Shown: positions 8,827 through 19,009, numbered from the stretch's first letter. The stretch: DNA of 64,000 bases from Moritella sp. Urea-trap-13 (GCF_002836355.1 NZ_PJCA01000031.1:682001-746000), one strand, 5' to 3'. A program made the numbers and translations. Notes: generated by a model not told the origin, from the letters alone.

Positions 8827-9798
8827 TTAATTTATGAATCTTTTAAGTTTAATTAAAAAGGACAGTACTAAGGTTTCAGCGGTTAAATTATTATTCTGCA
8901 TTAATAACTGACGAAGCTCTGTTAATTCTGATTGTAGTTGAGTAATTTTATCTGGTGATAATTGCGTTGAAAAATGTGTTAACCATTCAAGCTGATCGGT
9001 ATTAACAATATAATCAATGCCTACCCCTCGAGCCACTTTTTGTAAATCAAGTAAGATAAATTGTAACCAAGATAACTTTTCTAAAGTACGGTCCGAAATG
9101 ATCTCACATAATCGTGTGATAGCAGCTGGCTGCTGTGTTAACAGCGTAATATTAGCAAATATCTCTTTACGTAAATCGTCATCACCGTTATTTAAATAAC
9201 TTAATGTGTGTAAGGGTGCGCCATGATTAATACGGATAGCCGTCAGTGTTGGACTTTCTATCGGAAACTGTTGCTGTAACCACGCAAGCGACTCCTGTTC
9301 GGGAGGTGCAGGTAGGTGCATCTTCTGACAGCGGCTATAAATAGTTGGCAGTACCTGAGATTTATTCTCCGCAAGCAAAATGATATAACTACCGTCACTC
9401 GGCTCTTCTAATGTTTTCAGTAAAGCGTTAGCAGATGCTAAATTAAAACTTTCAGCGTGCTCAATAATCACCACTTTATTACCACCCAGTTGTGAATATT
9501 CATTCAACTTCTGACTGATCTGTCTTATTTGATCAACACCGATAATTTTACCGGGTTCAGTTGCAACCAGATAGTAATCGGGGTGCACACTTGTTTCAAA
9601 TAATTGGCAAGGATGACATTGATGACAAGGTTCCCAACCGATGGGTTCTTTGCATAGTAATGTCTGCGCAAGTGTCTGTGCATAAGATAATTTGCCCATG
9701 CCGCTCGCACTGGTAATAAACAAAGCATGATGCAAACGACCTGCTGTCATTTGTATTTGCTGTTTTTCCCAATGCGGTAATAACCAAGGATATAGCAT
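8827..9798 (-). CDS. holB: DNA polymerase III subunit delta'
   Basis: 323 codons. It is a clamp-loader subunit of the AAA+ fold. The N-terminal domain has a P-loop-like ASGMGK and the four-cysteine zinc module C-x8-C-x2-C-x2-C near residues 49-65. The region NALLKTLEEPS carries the sensor-like motif of gamma/delta' proteins, and the C-terminal helical collar domain is present. It is preceded by tmk (4-base gap) and followed by tatD, the conserved tmk-holB-ycfH order. Length is normal (E. coli 334). Confidence 0.93.
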   Translation of the reverse strand: MLYPWLLPHWEKQQIQMTAGRLHHALFITSASGMGKLSYAQTLAQTLLCKEPIGWEPCHQCHPCQLFETSVHPDYYLVATEPGKIIGVDQIRQISQKLNEYSQLGGNKVVIIEHAESFNLASANALLKTLEEPSDGSYIILLAENKSQVLPTIYSRCQKMHLPAPPEQESLAWLQQQFPIESPTLTAIRINHGAPLHTLSYLNNGDDDLRKEIFANITLLTQQPAAITRLCEIISDRTLEKLSWLQFILLDLQKVARGVGIDYIVNTDQLEWLTHFSTQLSPDKITQLQSELTELRQLLMQNNNLTAETLVLSFLIKLKRFIN

Positions 9799-9802
9799 CT
9801 AA

Positions 9803-10447
9803 TCAATCTACATTTTTGTTATGACAATCAACATTAGCAGTTAATACATCACGAATTTGTAATTGCACATTATCAATATTCTGACCGGCATCAACACTAT
9901 AGATACTGTCATCTGCGGCAGCAAGCTCTTGATATTTAGCACCAATACGCTGGAAGAAAGACAGCTGTTCTAATTCAATGCGATCTAACTCACCGCGTAC
10001 TTTTGCACGCTCTAAACCAACAGCAGGATCGATATCTAATAATAACGTCAAATCAGGCTTAAAATCACCTATAGCAACATGACGTAAAGTGTTCAGTACA
10101 TCAATATCGAAACCGCGGCCACCACCTTGATAAGCAATAGAGGAAAGGTCATGGCGATCGCCAACAACCCACTGACCTTTAGCTAATGCTGGCTTAATGA
10201 CATTTTCAACTAGTTGAGCGCGAGCGGCATACATCAACATTAACTCTGCTGATTCAGTCAAGGGTTCTTCGCTATCAACGTCTTTAACAATAGCACGCAT
10301 CTTCTCGGCTAATTTTGTGCCGCCAGGTTCACGCGTGGTGATCACATCAGTGATGCCCTGCTCTGCAAGCCAATGAATCACAGTACTAACTGCGGTACTT
10401 TTACCAGCGCCTTCAAGGCCTTCGATTACTAAAAATTTTGCTTGCAC
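9803..10447 (-). CDS. tmk: Thymidylate kinase
   Basis: 214 codons from the GTG at 10447, giving [18 protein letters not shown], which lines up with the usual N-terminus; GAAGAGAG lies a few bases upstream. A TTG at 10462 would add five residues. It phosphorylates dTMP to dTDP. The P-loop GLEGAGKS, the DR-type motif TREPGG, the [17 protein letters not shown] region and the lid sequence are present. The gene follows mltG and precedes holB within one operon. Confidence 0.93.
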   Translation of the reverse strand: MQAKFLVIEGLEGAGKSTAVSTVIHWLAEQGITDVITTREPGGTKLAEKMRAIVKDVDSEEPLTESAELMLMYAARAQLVENVIKPALAKGQWVVGDRHDLSSIAYQGGGRGFDIDVLNTLRHVAIGDFKPDLTLLLDIDPAVGLERAKVRGELDRIELEQLSFFQRIGAKYQELAAADDSIYSVDAGQNIDNVQLQIRDVLTANVDCHNKNVD

Positions 10448-10463
10448 AATAACTCTCTTCAAT

Positions 10464-11462
10464 TTATTTCTTTAAAATGTACTTACGAACGGCACGATTG
10501 TGTTCTTTCAAATTCTTTGAAAAATAGTGGCCGCCATCGCCACTGGCAACAAAATACAAATAACTTGTCTTTGCTGGATGTAAAGCCGCATCAATCGATG
10601 TTTTACCGACCATAGCGATTGGCGTTGGCGGTAACCCTCTAATAACATAGGTGTTGTAATCTGTTTTTTGGCGTAAATCTTTACGACGAATATTACCGTT
10701 GTAGTCATCACCCATTCCATAAATAACCGTTGGATCTGTTTGTAAACGCATTCTTTTATTCAGACGATTGATAAATACTGAGCCTACAGTTGTTCTTTCA
10801 CTTTCTAAGCCCGTCTCTTTTTCGATGATAGAGGCAAGGATCAATGCTTCATAAGGGCTTTTAAGCGGTAATTTTTTGTCTCTTGTTTCCCACACTTCAT
10901 TTAAATAGGCTTGGAGTTTTTTATGTGACTGAAGATACAGCGCAGAAACTAACGTACCTTCAGGATAAAAATAGGTCTCAGGCAGCATCAAACCTTCAAG
11001 CTTAGGATTATCTATATTTAATAACTGTGCAATCTCTTGTTCAGATAAATCGGCAGTATCATCAATGACGCCTGAAGCATTTGATAATTGCTTACGCCAT
11101 TCTTTGAATGTGGAGCCTTCAATGAAAGTGATTTTGTGTTGGAATTCATCGCCAGAGACAAGATGTTCGAATAATGTTTTAAAATCCCAACCAGCAGCTA
11201 CTTTGTAAGAACCAAGTTTGATATTAGTTATAGACGGATGCTGTTTAAAGAATAAACGCAAAAACACTTTTGATTCAACATCCTGCTTTACAAGCATCGT
11301 ATTGGCAATTGATTGTGCAGTATCACCGGAAGCAACAGTTAAAATATGTTCCGTTTGAACGCGTTCAACTGACACAAAAGATTGATAGCGTGAGTAGAAA
11401 AGTACGCATGCAATTAATAGGATGGTAAACAGTAAGGAAATAGCAGTAATTATCTTTTTCAT
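10464..11462 (-). CDS. mltG: Endolytic murein transglycosylase MltG
   Basis: 332 codons from the ATG at 11462 ([22 protein letters not shown]), chosen because it begins the single N-terminal transmembrane anchor; a GTG 30 bases upstream is unlikely. The rest is periplasmic: a LysM-like part, then the YceG domain with the catalytic Glu in [13 protein letters not shown] and the conserved TDPTVIYG and GLPPTPI segments. It cleaves nascent glycan strands and sets their length. In enterics pabC precedes it; here fabF does, with a hairpin in the 177-base gap. Confidence 0.93.
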   Translation of the reverse strand: MKKIITAISLLFTILLIACVLFYSRYQSFVSVERVQTEHILTVASGDTAQSIANTMLVKQDVESKVFLRLFFKQHPSITNIKLGSYKVAAGWDFKTLFEHLVSGDEFQHKITFIEGSTFKEWRKQLSNASGVIDDTADLSEQEIAQLLNIDNPKLEGLMLPETYFYPEGTLVSALYLQSHKKLQAYLNEVWETRDKKLPLKSPYEALILASIIEKETGLESERTTVGSVFINRLNKRMRLQTDPTVIYGMGDDYNGNIRRKDLRQKTDYNTYVIRGLPPTPIAMVGKTSIDAALHPAKTSYLYFVASGDGGHYFSKNLKEHNRAVRKYILKK

Positions 11463-11520
11463 AGCTCGATGCGTAAATGAAATCCAGCGCACATTTTACA
11501 CCAATGAAAAATTGTTTGAT

Positions 11521-11552
11521 ACATGCAAGGCGGCTTTAATCGCCTTGCATGT
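11521..11552 (-). terminator. Hairpin between fabF and mltG
   Basis: Perfect 12-bp stem with an 8-base loop; on the minus strand it is followed by ATCAAACAATTTTTC. Probable terminator or attenuator at the place where pabC sits in related genomes. Confidence 0.5.
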
Positions 11553-11639
11553 GAATATCAAATAACCAAAAACACTTATTTATTATATTTGTTATTACAA
11601 AATGAGTAATTAAGCATCTCACGTTAGGTCTTTGATATA

Positions 11640-12884
11640 TTAGTCCGCTTTTTTGAATAGCAGAGAACCGTTCGTGCCACCAAAACCAAATGAATTGGAT
11701 AACGCGTATTCCATAGTGACAGGACGAGCACCGTCAGTCACATAGTCAAGATCACAACCTTCACTTGGATTCTCCAAGTTAATTGTAGGTGGTAATATTT
11801 GGTCTTTTAATGCCAGGATTGTGAAAATCGCTTCAATAGCACCAGCAGCACCTAACAGATGACCTGTCATTGATTTTGTTGAACTAACAGCAAGTTTATA
11901 AGCATGCTCACCAAACACAGATTTAACGGCAGCAGTTTCAGCTTTATCGCCAGCAGGTGTTGATGTGCCATGGGCATTTACATAACCAACTTGATCAGCA
12001 GTAATACCTGCATCAGCAATAGCATTATTCATTGATAAAGCGGCACCGGCACCGTCTTCAGGTGGAGACGTCATGTGAAATGCATCGCCACTCATACCAA
12101 AACCCACTAATTCAGCATAAATAGTCGCGCCACGAGCAACGGCCTGCTCATACTCTTCCATCACTAATATACCTGCGCCATCGCCAAGTACAAAACCGTC
12201 ACGATCTTTATCCCAAGGTCGACTTGCTTTCTGTGGTTCATCATTTCGAGTAGAGAGCGCTTTCGCAGAACCAAAACCAGCCATGCCCATCTCAGTAGAT
12301 GCTTTTTCAGCACCACCGGCGACCATAACATCAGCATCGCCGTATGCAATCATACGTGCTGATTGACCAATACAATGCGTACCAGAGGTACATGCCGTAG
12401 CAATAGCAATGTTAGGACCTTTAAGATTATTTCGAATAGAAACGTGACCAGCGACCATATTAACAATTGTTGATGGTACGAAGAATGGGCTAACTTTACG
12501 CGCGCCACCTTTAGCGAAACTTTGTACGTTTTGTTCTATGAGTCCAAGTCCACCGATACCAGAACCAATTGCAGTACCAATTCGGGTTGCATTAAGATCG
12601 GTAATGACAAGACCTGAGTCTGCCAGTGCTTGTTCTGCAGCTGCAATACCGTATTGAATAAATAAATCCATTTTACGGCAATCTTTACGGTTAATACCGA
12701 CAGCTTCAGCATCGAAATCATTTACTAGACCAGCAAACTTTGTCGAAAAATTAGTGGTATCAAAGTGCTCAATATTTTCAATGCCGCTGATACCAGATTT
12801 AATCGCTTCCCATGATGCTGCAACAGTGTTGCCAACCGGTGAAACAATTCCTAATCCTGTAATTACAACTCTTCTATTAGCCAC
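11640..12884 (-). CDS. fabF: 3-oxoacyl-[acyl-carrier-protein] synthase II (KAS II)
   Basis: 414 codons from the GTG at 12884 ([12 protein letters not shown]). This start has a TTTGGAG ribosome site 7 bases upstream and matches the E. coli N-terminus; the longer TTG reading includes that site in the protein. It elongates acyl-ACP by condensation with malonyl-ACP. The nucleophile is the Cys in [12 protein letters not shown]; the two His are in [12 protein letters not shown] and the [13 protein letters not shown] segment, and the C-terminal [12 protein letters not shown] is intact. It follows acpP, with a strong terminator directly before its ribosome site. Confidence 0.95.
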   Translation of the reverse strand: MANRRVVITGLGIVSPVGNTVAASWEAIKSGISGIENIEHFDTTNFSTKFAGLVNDFDAEAVGINRKDCRKMDLFIQYGIAAAEQALADSGLVITDLNATRIGTAIGSGIGGLGLIEQNVQSFAKGGARKVSPFFVPSTIVNMVAGHVSIRNNLKGPNIAIATACTSGTHCIGQSARMIAYGDADVMVAGGAEKASTEMGMAGFGSAKALSTRNDEPQKASRPWDKDRDGFVLGDGAGILVMEEYEQAVARGATIYAELVGFGMSGDAFHMTSPPEDGAGAALSMNNAIADAGITADQVGYVNAHGTSTPAGDKAETAAVKSVFGEHAYKLAVSSTKSMTGHLLGAAGAIEAIFTILALKDQILPPTINLENPSEGCDLDYVTDGARPVTMEYALSNSFGFGGTNGSLLFKKAD

Positions 12885-12903
12885 ACTCGTTCTCCAAATA
12901 GGC

Positions 12904-12930
12904 AAAAAAAAAGCGGTCTTGCGACCGCTT
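12904..12930 (-). terminator. Intrinsic terminator/attenuator between acpP and fabF
   Basis: On the minus strand, an 8-bp GC-rich stem (AAGCGGTC/GACCGCTT) with a 4-base loop is followed by nine T. The T run ends only a few bases before the fabF ribosome site, so it should let most transcripts stop after acpP and limit fabF expression. Confidence 0.8.
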
Positions 12931-13002
12931 TTATATATTTATAAAGTTATTGTGAAACAACTTTATTTTGATAATCTCTCATTGAGAAACTAATCAGCCG
13001 AA

Positions 13003-13239
13003 TTATTCAGCGCTAGAAACAACGAAGTCGATTGCAGCTTGAACAGTAGTGATTTTCTCTGCTTCATCATCTGGGATATCAGTATCGAATTCTTCTTCTA
13101 GAGCCATTACAAGTTCAACTGTATCTAGAGAATCAGCACCTAGGTCATCAACGAAAGAAGCTTCGTTTTTAACTTCTTCTTCTTTAACACCAAGTTGTTC
13201 AATAATGATTTTTTTTACGCGTTCTTCGAAGTTACTCAT
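13003..13239 (-). CDS. acpP: Acyl carrier protein
   Basis: 78 codons, exactly the usual length. The phosphopantetheine attachment serine is Ser37 in [21 protein letters not shown]. The protein is strongly acidic. A clear AAAGGA ribosome site precedes the ATG. It carries acyl chains for fatty acid and lipid A synthesis. A terminator follows it and a 141-base gap precedes it, which fits the separate, very high expression usual for acpP. Confidence 0.97.
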   Translation of the reverse strand: MSNFEERVKKIIIEQLGVKEEEVKNEASFVDDLGADSLDTVELVMALEEEFDTDIPDDEAEKITTVQAAIDFVVSSAE

Positions 13240-13380
13240 TTTTACTTTCCTTTAAAAAAATATAAAGCTTTTGATTAGTAGTTTATTGATTACTTATAAA
13301 CTTGCAACCCTTAACTCGGTGGTCAAACCACGATTGGTGAAAAAGATCGCAAATTTACAAACAAAATCAAATATAAATGG

Positions 13381-14115
13381 CTATGCCATGTACATTCCGC
13401 CATTTACATGGATAGTTTCACCCGTGATATAGCTTGCACCATCAGATGCTAAAAATCCAACAGTTTCAGCTATCTCTGTAGTACTACCAAGACGACTGGT
13501 TGGTACTTGAGCTAATATTGTTTGTTTTTGTGCTTCGGTTAATTCAGCTGTCATATCAGTTTCGATAAAACCAGGTGCAACTGCATTAACAGTAATGCCG
13601 CGAGACGCAACTTCACTTGCAAGAGACTTAGTAAAACCTAACAATCCTGACTTAGCAGCCGCATAGTTTGCTTGACCGCCATTACCTGTAGTACCAACAA
13701 CCGAACCGATATTAATGATACGACCAAAACGTTGCTTCATCATGCCACGTAAGCAAGGCTTACATAAACGATATAAAGAGGTCAAGTTAGTATCAATAAC
13801 ATTACACCATTCATCTTCTTTCATACGTAAGAAGAGATTATCGGCTGTAATACCAGCGTTATTCACTAGAATATCAATGTGCCCAACTTGGGTTTTGATT
13901 TCAGCATACAATGCATCTACTGAATCTTGATTTGTCACGTTAAGTTCTAAACCAAAACCTGCCTCACCTAAATAAGCACCAATACGTTCAGCACCTTGAG
14001 CAGAAGTTGCAGTACCAATGACTTTGGCACCTAACTTTGCAAAATGTTCCGCGATTGCGCGACCAATACCACGGCTTGCACCTGTAATAAGTACTGTCTT
14101 ACCTGAAAAACTCAT
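13381..14115 (-). CDS. fabG: 3-oxoacyl-[acyl-carrier-protein] reductase
   Basis: 244 codons. Short-chain dehydrogenase with the NADPH-binding GASRGIG, the NNAG motif, the catalytic NIGSVVGTTG serine region and YAAAKSG Tyr/Lys pair. The C-terminal GETIHVNGGMYMA is typical of FabG. It reduces beta-ketoacyl-ACP in the elongation cycle. It starts 16 bases after fabD, in the conserved fabD-fabG-acpP order. Confidence 0.96.
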   Translation of the reverse strand: MSFSGKTVLITGASRGIGRAIAEHFAKLGAKVIGTATSAQGAERIGAYLGEAGFGLELNVTNQDSVDALYAEIKTQVGHIDILVNNAGITADNLFLRMKEDEWCNVIDTNLTSLYRLCKPCLRGMMKQRFGRIINIGSVVGTTGNGGQANYAAAKSGLLGFTKSLASEVASRGITVNAVAPGFIETDMTAELTEAQKQTILAQVPTSRLGSTTEIAETVGFLASDGASYITGETIHVNGGMYMA

Positions 14116-14131
14116 TTATTTATTCCTATTG

Positions 14132-15055
14132 TTATGCAAAATCAGCAATTGTTGCTTGATTATTTACTGCACTACCTTTGATAGTTTTATCAATACGTTT
14201 AACAAGGCCTGTTAATACTTTACCTGGGCCAAATTCATATAATTCGCTAATGTCTTCTTGTGCGATTGTTTCAATCACTTCAGTCCAGCGCACTGGCATA
14301 TAAAGTTGACGAACAAGCGCATCTTTAATGCTTTCTGCATCAGTAGGCGCTGCAACGTCCACATTATTAATGAGTTTGATGACAGGTACATTAAACGTTA
14401 CTTTTTCTAATGCTAATTTTAATTCATCTGCAGCTGGCTTCATCAATGAGCAATGCGAAGGCACACTTACTGGTAAAGGCATAACACGTCGAGCACCCGC
14501 CTCTACACATAATGCAGATGCACGAGCAACTGCAGCTTTATTACCCGCAATCACCACCTGACCAGGTGAATTAAAGTTTACAGCTGAGACAACTTCGTCT
14601 TCAGCTGCACTTTTACAAGCCGCAATGATCGCATCGTTATCTAATCCAATAACAGCTGCCATAGCACCAATACCTTGCGGTACCGCTTGCTGCATTAATT
14701 GTCCACGCAATTCAACAAGTGCGATAGCATCTTCGAATTTAATTACCCCAGCACATACCAAGGCTGAGTACTCACCTAAGCTATGACCAGCAACCAATGT
14801 TGGTTTAAAACTTTCTTTCGCAGCGGCGATTCGCCACAATGCAACAGAGGTAGCCAATAATGCAGGTTGCGTAATATGAGTTTGGCTTAATTCTTCCACT
14901 GTTCCATTTTGCACTAAATCCCATAGATCATAACCAAGAATTTCACTTGCTTGGGCAAACGTCTGCTCGACAACTGGATGGTCTGAAGCAAGGTCTGCAA
15001 GCATACCGATTGTTTGTGAACCTTGACCTGGGAATACTACTGCATACTTTGACAT
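14132..15055 (-). CDS. fabD: Malonyl-CoA:ACP transacylase
   Basis: 307 codons. Acyltransferase with the N-terminal FPGQGSQTIGM, the nucleophile Ser92 in GHSLGEYSA, and the His in VSVPSHCSLM. It loads malonate from CoA onto AcpP. The gap to plsX is only 133 bases; fabH normally occupies this spot and is absent. The gap contains TTGAAA-17-CATATT (minus strand), a possible promoter. Confidence 0.96.
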   Translation of the reverse strand: MSKYAVVFPGQGSQTIGMLADLASDHPVVEQTFAQASEILGYDLWDLVQNGTVEELSQTHITQPALLATSVALWRIAAAKESFKPTLVAGHSLGEYSALVCAGVIKFEDAIALVELRGQLMQQAVPQGIGAMAAVIGLDNDAIIAACKSAAEDEVVSAVNFNSPGQVVIAGNKAAVARASALCVEAGARRVMPLPVSVPSHCSLMKPAADELKLALEKVTFNVPVIKLINNVDVAAPTDAESIKDALVRQLYMPVRWTEVIETIAQEDISELYEFGPGKVLTGLVKRIDKTIKGSAVNNQATIADFA

Positions 15056-15188
15056 AAATTACCTATAAAAAATTTAATAAAGATTCATGCATCAATTTGA
15101 AAATGAACTTATCTAACTAAAAAGTAATATGAGGATATCGATTGAATTTTTCAAGAGAGGAGGCAAATAAAATTATAAAAATTGAATC

Positions 15189-16202
15189 TTAATCAATAAC
15201 ATCAAGACTTGCGGATATTTTATTTACTAAACCGCTTTCAACTTCTTTTACAGCCTGTTCAATTGCAAACTCAAAGGCAACCTGTTCAGCATTACCATGA
15301 CTCTTAATTACAATACCCGGTAATCCTAACAAAGTTGCTCCGTTATACTGGTCGGGTTTCAAACGTCTTAGACTGTTCATTATCAGTGGTTTGACCAATA
15401 ATGATAACAATTTGGTTAATATGTTCTTATTTGATACAGATGTTAACTGAGAAATAACCAAGTCAACAACACCTTCACTTGTCTTAAGTGCAACATTGCC
15501 TGTAAAACCATCACAGACAATAACATCGGCTTTACCTGAGAAAATATCGTTACCTTCAATGAAACCAATATAGTTTAAATTATGATGTTTAGAAAGTAAT
15601 TGAGCTGCATGTTTGACAAGATCATTACCTTTAATGTCTTCTTGGCCAACATTAAGCAATGCCACTCGAGGAGCTGGTATATTACCAACATGTTCCGCGA
15701 GTGCAGAGCCCATCAATGCAAATTGCAGTAATGCATCGGCATCACAACTCACATTGACACCTAAATCAAGCATATACACAGGCTGCATAGTCACAGAGGG
15801 TAATGTAGAAACAAGTGCGGGTCGATCAACAAAAGGAAGGACTTTAAGTAAATGTCGTGAAAGCACCATCAGTGCTCCGGTGTTACCAGCACTGACACAC
15901 GCTTGTGCTTTGCCCTCACGAACAAGGTTCAATGCCATACGCATAGATGATTGCTTGAAATTTCGCAGCGCTAATGCTGGAGCAAGGTCCATGGGTATAT
16001 CATCGAGACTAGGAATTATTGTATAACGAGATTTAATAGACGTAGAGGTATTCTGCAATAATGGGATTATTTCAGTTTCGTTACCGACAAGGTAAATAGA
16101 GAGGTTTTTATACTTTTTCAGTATATTGATTGCGGCGGGGATAGTGACATGGGGACCGAAATCGCCCCCCATGGCATCTAACGCAATTGTTAGATTAGGC
16201 AA
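15189..16202 (-). CDS. plsX: Phosphate acyltransferase PlsX
   Basis: 337 codons with a TTG start (MPNLTIALDAMGGDFGPHVTIPA). The next in-frame codon group upstream is a stop in the rpmF end, and the N-terminus aligns with PlsX, so the rare start looks real. It makes acyl-phosphate from acyl-ACP for glycerolipid synthesis. It contains the conserved SAGNTGALM and VCDGFTGNVALK segments. It follows rpmF by 10 bases, the usual rpmF-plsX pair. Confidence 0.94.
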   Translation of the reverse strand: MPNLTIALDAMGGDFGPHVTIPAAINILKKYKNLSIYLVGNETEIIPLLQNTSTSIKSRYTIIPSLDDIPMDLAPALALRNFKQSSMRMALNLVREGKAQACVSAGNTGALMVLSRHLLKVLPFVDRPALVSTLPSVTMQPVYMLDLGVNVSCDADALLQFALMGSALAEHVGNIPAPRVALLNVGQEDIKGNDLVKHAAQLLSKHHNLNYIGFIEGNDIFSGKADVIVCDGFTGNVALKTSEGVVDLVISQLTSVSNKNILTKLLSLLVKPLIMNSLRRLKPDQYNGATLLGLPGIVIKSHGNAEQVAFEFAIEQAVKEVESGLVNKISASLDVID

Positions 16203-16212
16203 AGTAAATAAC

Positions 16213-16383
16213 TTATTTGTTAATTACTTTAACGCCTTTGTAGTAACCATCAGCTGTTACGTTGTGACGTAGGTGAGTTTCACCTGAAGTCACGTCAACA
16301 GTTGTAGCTGCTGCAGTTAGAGCGTCATGTGAACGACGTTGACCGCGGCGAGAGCGAGTTACTTTACTTTTTTGTACAGCCAT
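16213..16383 (-). CDS. rpmF: 50S ribosomal protein L32
   Basis: 56 codons, read directly from the sequence: begins [20 protein letters not shown] and ends [11 protein letters not shown]. The HDAL and [14 protein letters not shown] patterns are characteristic of L32. A strong AGGAG precedes the ATG. It lies between yceD and plsX, as in nearly all gammaproteobacteria. Confidence 0.97.
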   Translation of the reverse strand: MAVQKSKVTRSRRGQRRSHDALTAAATTVDVTSGETHLRHNVTADGYYKGVKVINK

Positions 16384-16399
16384 TGGCCTATACTCCTGA

Positions 16400-16921
16400 T
16401 TACTTGCGCTTTAATTCAGATAAAGCGGCAAATGGGTTGGGCTGCTCATCAGCAGGCTCGATTTCACCAAAACTCATGTCATTTGGATTCACTGAACAAT
16501 CTTCCACTTCGTGCAAAGCAACAAGTGGTAAATTGATAATCACTTCATCTTCAATCAATGATATTTGATTTATTTCGCCATTTGCATCCAATTCAATGGG
16601 CTCATAAGCATCTGGCAGATCGTCGACCTGGGAATCATTTTTCACAGGACTATATCTAAATTCGGTTGCACAAGCTTGCGTAAATATCTCGCCACAGCGC
16701 TGACATTCAAGGTTAACAGTTAATGATACGCTACCCTGTATCACTATAAGACCTTGTTCATCTTTGCTGAACGATATTGATACATCTGCATCACTTGGTT
16801 CACCTGCCGTTGCATCCGTAATACGTTTCAACAGACTGCCTTCAACACGAGTGTTGAAATCCAATCTTTGTTGAGCAGTACGATAAGGATCAACAGTTAC
16901 TGGTAGTTTTACCTTTTTCAT
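16400..16921 (-). CDS. yceD: YceD family protein (DUF177), 23S rRNA accumulation protein
   Basis: 173 codons from the ATG at 16921 ([22 protein letters not shown]), the start matching E. coli YceD. Longer readings start at TTG 16981, which has an AGGA nearby, so the true start is not fully settled. The protein has a [10 protein letters not shown] motif with one CxxC pair and ends in [13 protein letters not shown], both YceD hallmarks. The family influences 23S rRNA levels; the mechanism is unclear. It is first in the rpmF-plsX-fab operon and divergent from maf. Confidence 0.88.
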   Translation of the reverse strand: MKKVKLPVTVDPYRTAQQRLDFNTRVEGSLLKRITDATAGEPSDADVSISFSKDEQGLIVIQGSVSLTVNLECQRCGEIFTQACATEFRYSPVKNDSQVDDLPDAYEPIELDANGEINQISLIEDEVIINLPLVALHEVEDCSVNPNDMSFGEIEPADEQPNPFAALSELKRK

Positions 16922-17052
16922 AGGTTGCGGATAATATAGATTCATCATGTTAGAGTCAAAAGGAAAATGAAAAAAAATCAAAATTTCCTACAAAAATAGG
17001 TCAGTTGCCGTTAAAATCATCAAATAATTAAATAATTGATGATAGATAAACC

Positions 17053-17640
17053 ATGAAACCTAAACTAATCCTTGCTTCAACATCGCCATTTCGTAAACAG
17101 ATTTTAGAAAAACTAAACTGCCCTTTCGATACCTTCAACCCAAAAGTTGATGAAACCGTCAAGCCAAACGAAACGGCTGAAATGCTTGTATCACGCCTAG
17201 CACTAGAAAAAGCTCAATCTGCCAGTCGAGCGTATAGTAACTCAATATCCATCGGATCGGATCAGGTTTGTGTCATAAATAACAAAATAATAGGTAAACC
17301 TGGTAATTATGAAACAGCTTTTGCACAATTATCTGCCGTTTCTGCACAAAATATAACTTTTTACACAGGGCTTTCTGTTGTAAATCAATGCACAGGTCGT
17401 ACAAATACGATAGTTGAAGAGTTTGTTGTACACTTTAGATCGTTGACCGATAGCCAAATTAGTTACTATCTTGAGACGGAGCAGCCTTATAATTGTGCTG
17501 GCAGCTTTATGTGTGAAGGGCTTGGTATCGCTTTATTTTCTAAATTAGAAGGCAAAGATCCGAATACCTTGATCGGATTACCTTTGATTAGTTTAGTGGA
17601 AATTCTACAAGAACAAGGTTACGACGTACTATCAAATTAA
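17053..17640 (+). CDS. Maf-like nucleotide pyrophosphatase, YceF subfamily
   Basis: 195 codons. Maf/HAM1-fold enzyme: LASTSPFRKQILEKL at the N-terminus, VDETV, ALEKAQS, the GSDQVCV strand and the late CAGSFMCEGLGIALF and GLPLISL segments. The subfamily signatures match E. coli YceF, a 7-methyl-GTP pyrophosphatase, rather than YhdE (dTTP/UTP). It is thought to clear modified nucleotides. It is divergent from yceD with about 130 bases between, the same as in E. coli. Confidence 0.9.
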   Translation: MKPKLILASTSPFRKQILEKLNCPFDTFNPKVDETVKPNETAEMLVSRLALEKAQSASRAYSNSISIGSDQVCVINNKIIGKPGNYETAFAQLSAVSAQNITFYTGLSVVNQCTGRTNTIVEEFVVHFRSLTDSQISYYLETEQPYNCAGSFMCEGLGIALFSKLEGKDPNTLIGLPLISLVEILQEQGYDVLSN

Positions 17641-17660
17641 AATAATATATGACGAATACA

Positions 17661-17696
17661 ACAAAGCCAGTATCAAGGATACTGGCTTTGTTTTTT
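17661..17696. terminator. Terminator between maf and rluC
   Basis: Perfect 14-bp stem (17661-17674 with 17678-17691), 3-base loop and a six-T run on the plus strand. It serves maf and probably the convergent rluC. Confidence 0.85.
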
Positions 17697-17732
17697 AGCT
17701 AACGTATTAACACATATTAATGATGTCTATAT

Positions 17733-18686
17733 TTAGCACTTTTTCATTTTTTCTAACGCTCTAACAAGTGCCATATCTAATGGTGCTTCAACTTCTTGTG
17801 TTTCTTCTGTGCCAGGGTTAAAGAACTGTAAGCGTGCAGCATGCAGGAACAAGCGCTTCAAGCCTAAGCCATTCATGTGTTGCGTGAAGCCTTTATCGCC
17901 ATATTTATCGTCACAGGCAATCGGATGGCCCGCATGTAATGCGTGAACACGAATTTGATGCGTACGACCTGTAATAGGACTTGCTTGCACTAGCGTGCCA
18001 TGTTCATAACGCTGTATGATGCTGAAACGAGTTTGAGATTCCTTACCTTCGCTGTCAACACGTACAAGTCGTTCACCTGAGCTTACTGTGTTCTTTAATA
18101 GTGGTGCATTTACAATTCGAGAACTGCGTGGCCATGCTCCAGCAACAAGTGCTTGGTAATCTTTTCTCATTGTTTTTAAACGCAGTTGCTCATGTAACGC
18201 TTTCAGCGTGCTACGTTTCTTAGCGACAAGTAAACAACCTGACGTATCACGATCTAAACGGTGAACTAATTCTAAGAATTTACTATCAGGACGGATCGCT
18301 CGTAATCCTTCAATAAGACCAAAGCTTAATCCACTACCGCCGTGTACAGCCATGCCAGATGGCTTGTTGATAACAATTAAATAGTTATCTTCATAGATGA
18401 TTTGTGTTTCTAGCGCACGCACAGAATCTAAATTCGCTGATGGTGAAATAGCTTCAGTTTCAGATACACGTACTGGCGGTACACGTACAATATCATTTGG
18501 TTGCAGTTTATACTCAGGCTTAATTCTTCCTTTGTTCACTCTCACCTCACCTTTACGAATGATGCGGTAAATCATACTTTTTGGCACACCTTTTAATTTG
18601 GTGCGTAAAAAGTTATCAATGCGTTGGCCTTGATAATCTTCAGTAATAGTTACAAATTCTACTTTAGGTGAAATTTTATCGGTCAT
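17733..18686 (-). CDS. rluC: 23S rRNA pseudouridine(955/2504/2580) synthase
   Basis: 317 codons. An N-terminal S4 RNA-binding domain (GQRIDNFLRTKLKGVPKSMIYRIIRKGEVRVNKGRIK) precedes the RluA-type catalytic domain with the invariant Asp in LVHRLDRDTSGCLLVAKK and the GRTHQIRVHALHAGHPIACDDKYG segment. It isomerises three uridines of 23S rRNA. It is divergent from rne, as in enterics, which supports RluC rather than RluD. Confidence 0.93.
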   Translation of the reverse strand: MTDKISPKVEFVTITEDYQGQRIDNFLRTKLKGVPKSMIYRIIRKGEVRVNKGRIKPEYKLQPNDIVRVPPVRVSETEAISPSANLDSVRALETQIIYEDNYLIVINKPSGMAVHGGSGLSFGLIEGLRAIRPDSKFLELVHRLDRDTSGCLLVAKKRSTLKALHEQLRLKTMRKDYQALVAGAWPRSSRIVNAPLLKNTVSSGERLVRVDSEGKESQTRFSIIQRYEHGTLVQASPITGRTHQIRVHALHAGHPIACDDKYGDKGFTQHMNGLGLKRLFLHAARLQFFNPGTEETQEVEAPLDMALVRALEKMKKC

Positions 18687-18763
18687 AATTATTCTATTGT
18701 CTAACTCAAAATGCGTTTAGGTATCAATTTGAAACATATTTCTAAATTGAATGGAAAGTTAAC

Positions 18764-18793
18764 TTGCTATATTAATACAGGCAGTGGGATAAT
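18764..18793 (+). promoter_or_regulatory. Candidate sigma-70 promoter for rne
   Basis: TTGCTA, an 18-base spacer and GATAAT. It would put the start near 18800 and a leader of about 430 bases. Based on similarity to the consensus only. Confidence 0.35.
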
Positions 18794-18958
18794 ACCCTCT
18801 GTACTGCTAAAAAAATACAGCCAAGAGTGATAATGGCTTTAGTATATCTGCTAATTGAGGTAAATAATCATTTATTTATATCAATAATTACAGAATAACC
18901 AGGATGTCGTTATTCTTGCTGCGGATTTTTAGCATACATTTTGTATATAAGGTGTACG

Positions 18959-19009
18959 TTGATAGGGAGTTTCATTTATCCAGCAGGATACCGCCTCCCA
19001 CTATATCAA
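18959..19009 (+). promoter_or_regulatory. Nested hairpin in rne leader (rne5-like)
   Basis: Outer pairing TTGATA with TATCAA and GGGAG with CTCCC, separated by an asymmetric four-base bulge, encloses a small hairpin TATCC-AGCA-GGATA. Its placement and internal-loop shape are like the autoregulatory hp2 element of the E. coli rne leader. The assignment is by structure and location; sequence identity was not tested. Confidence 0.4.
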
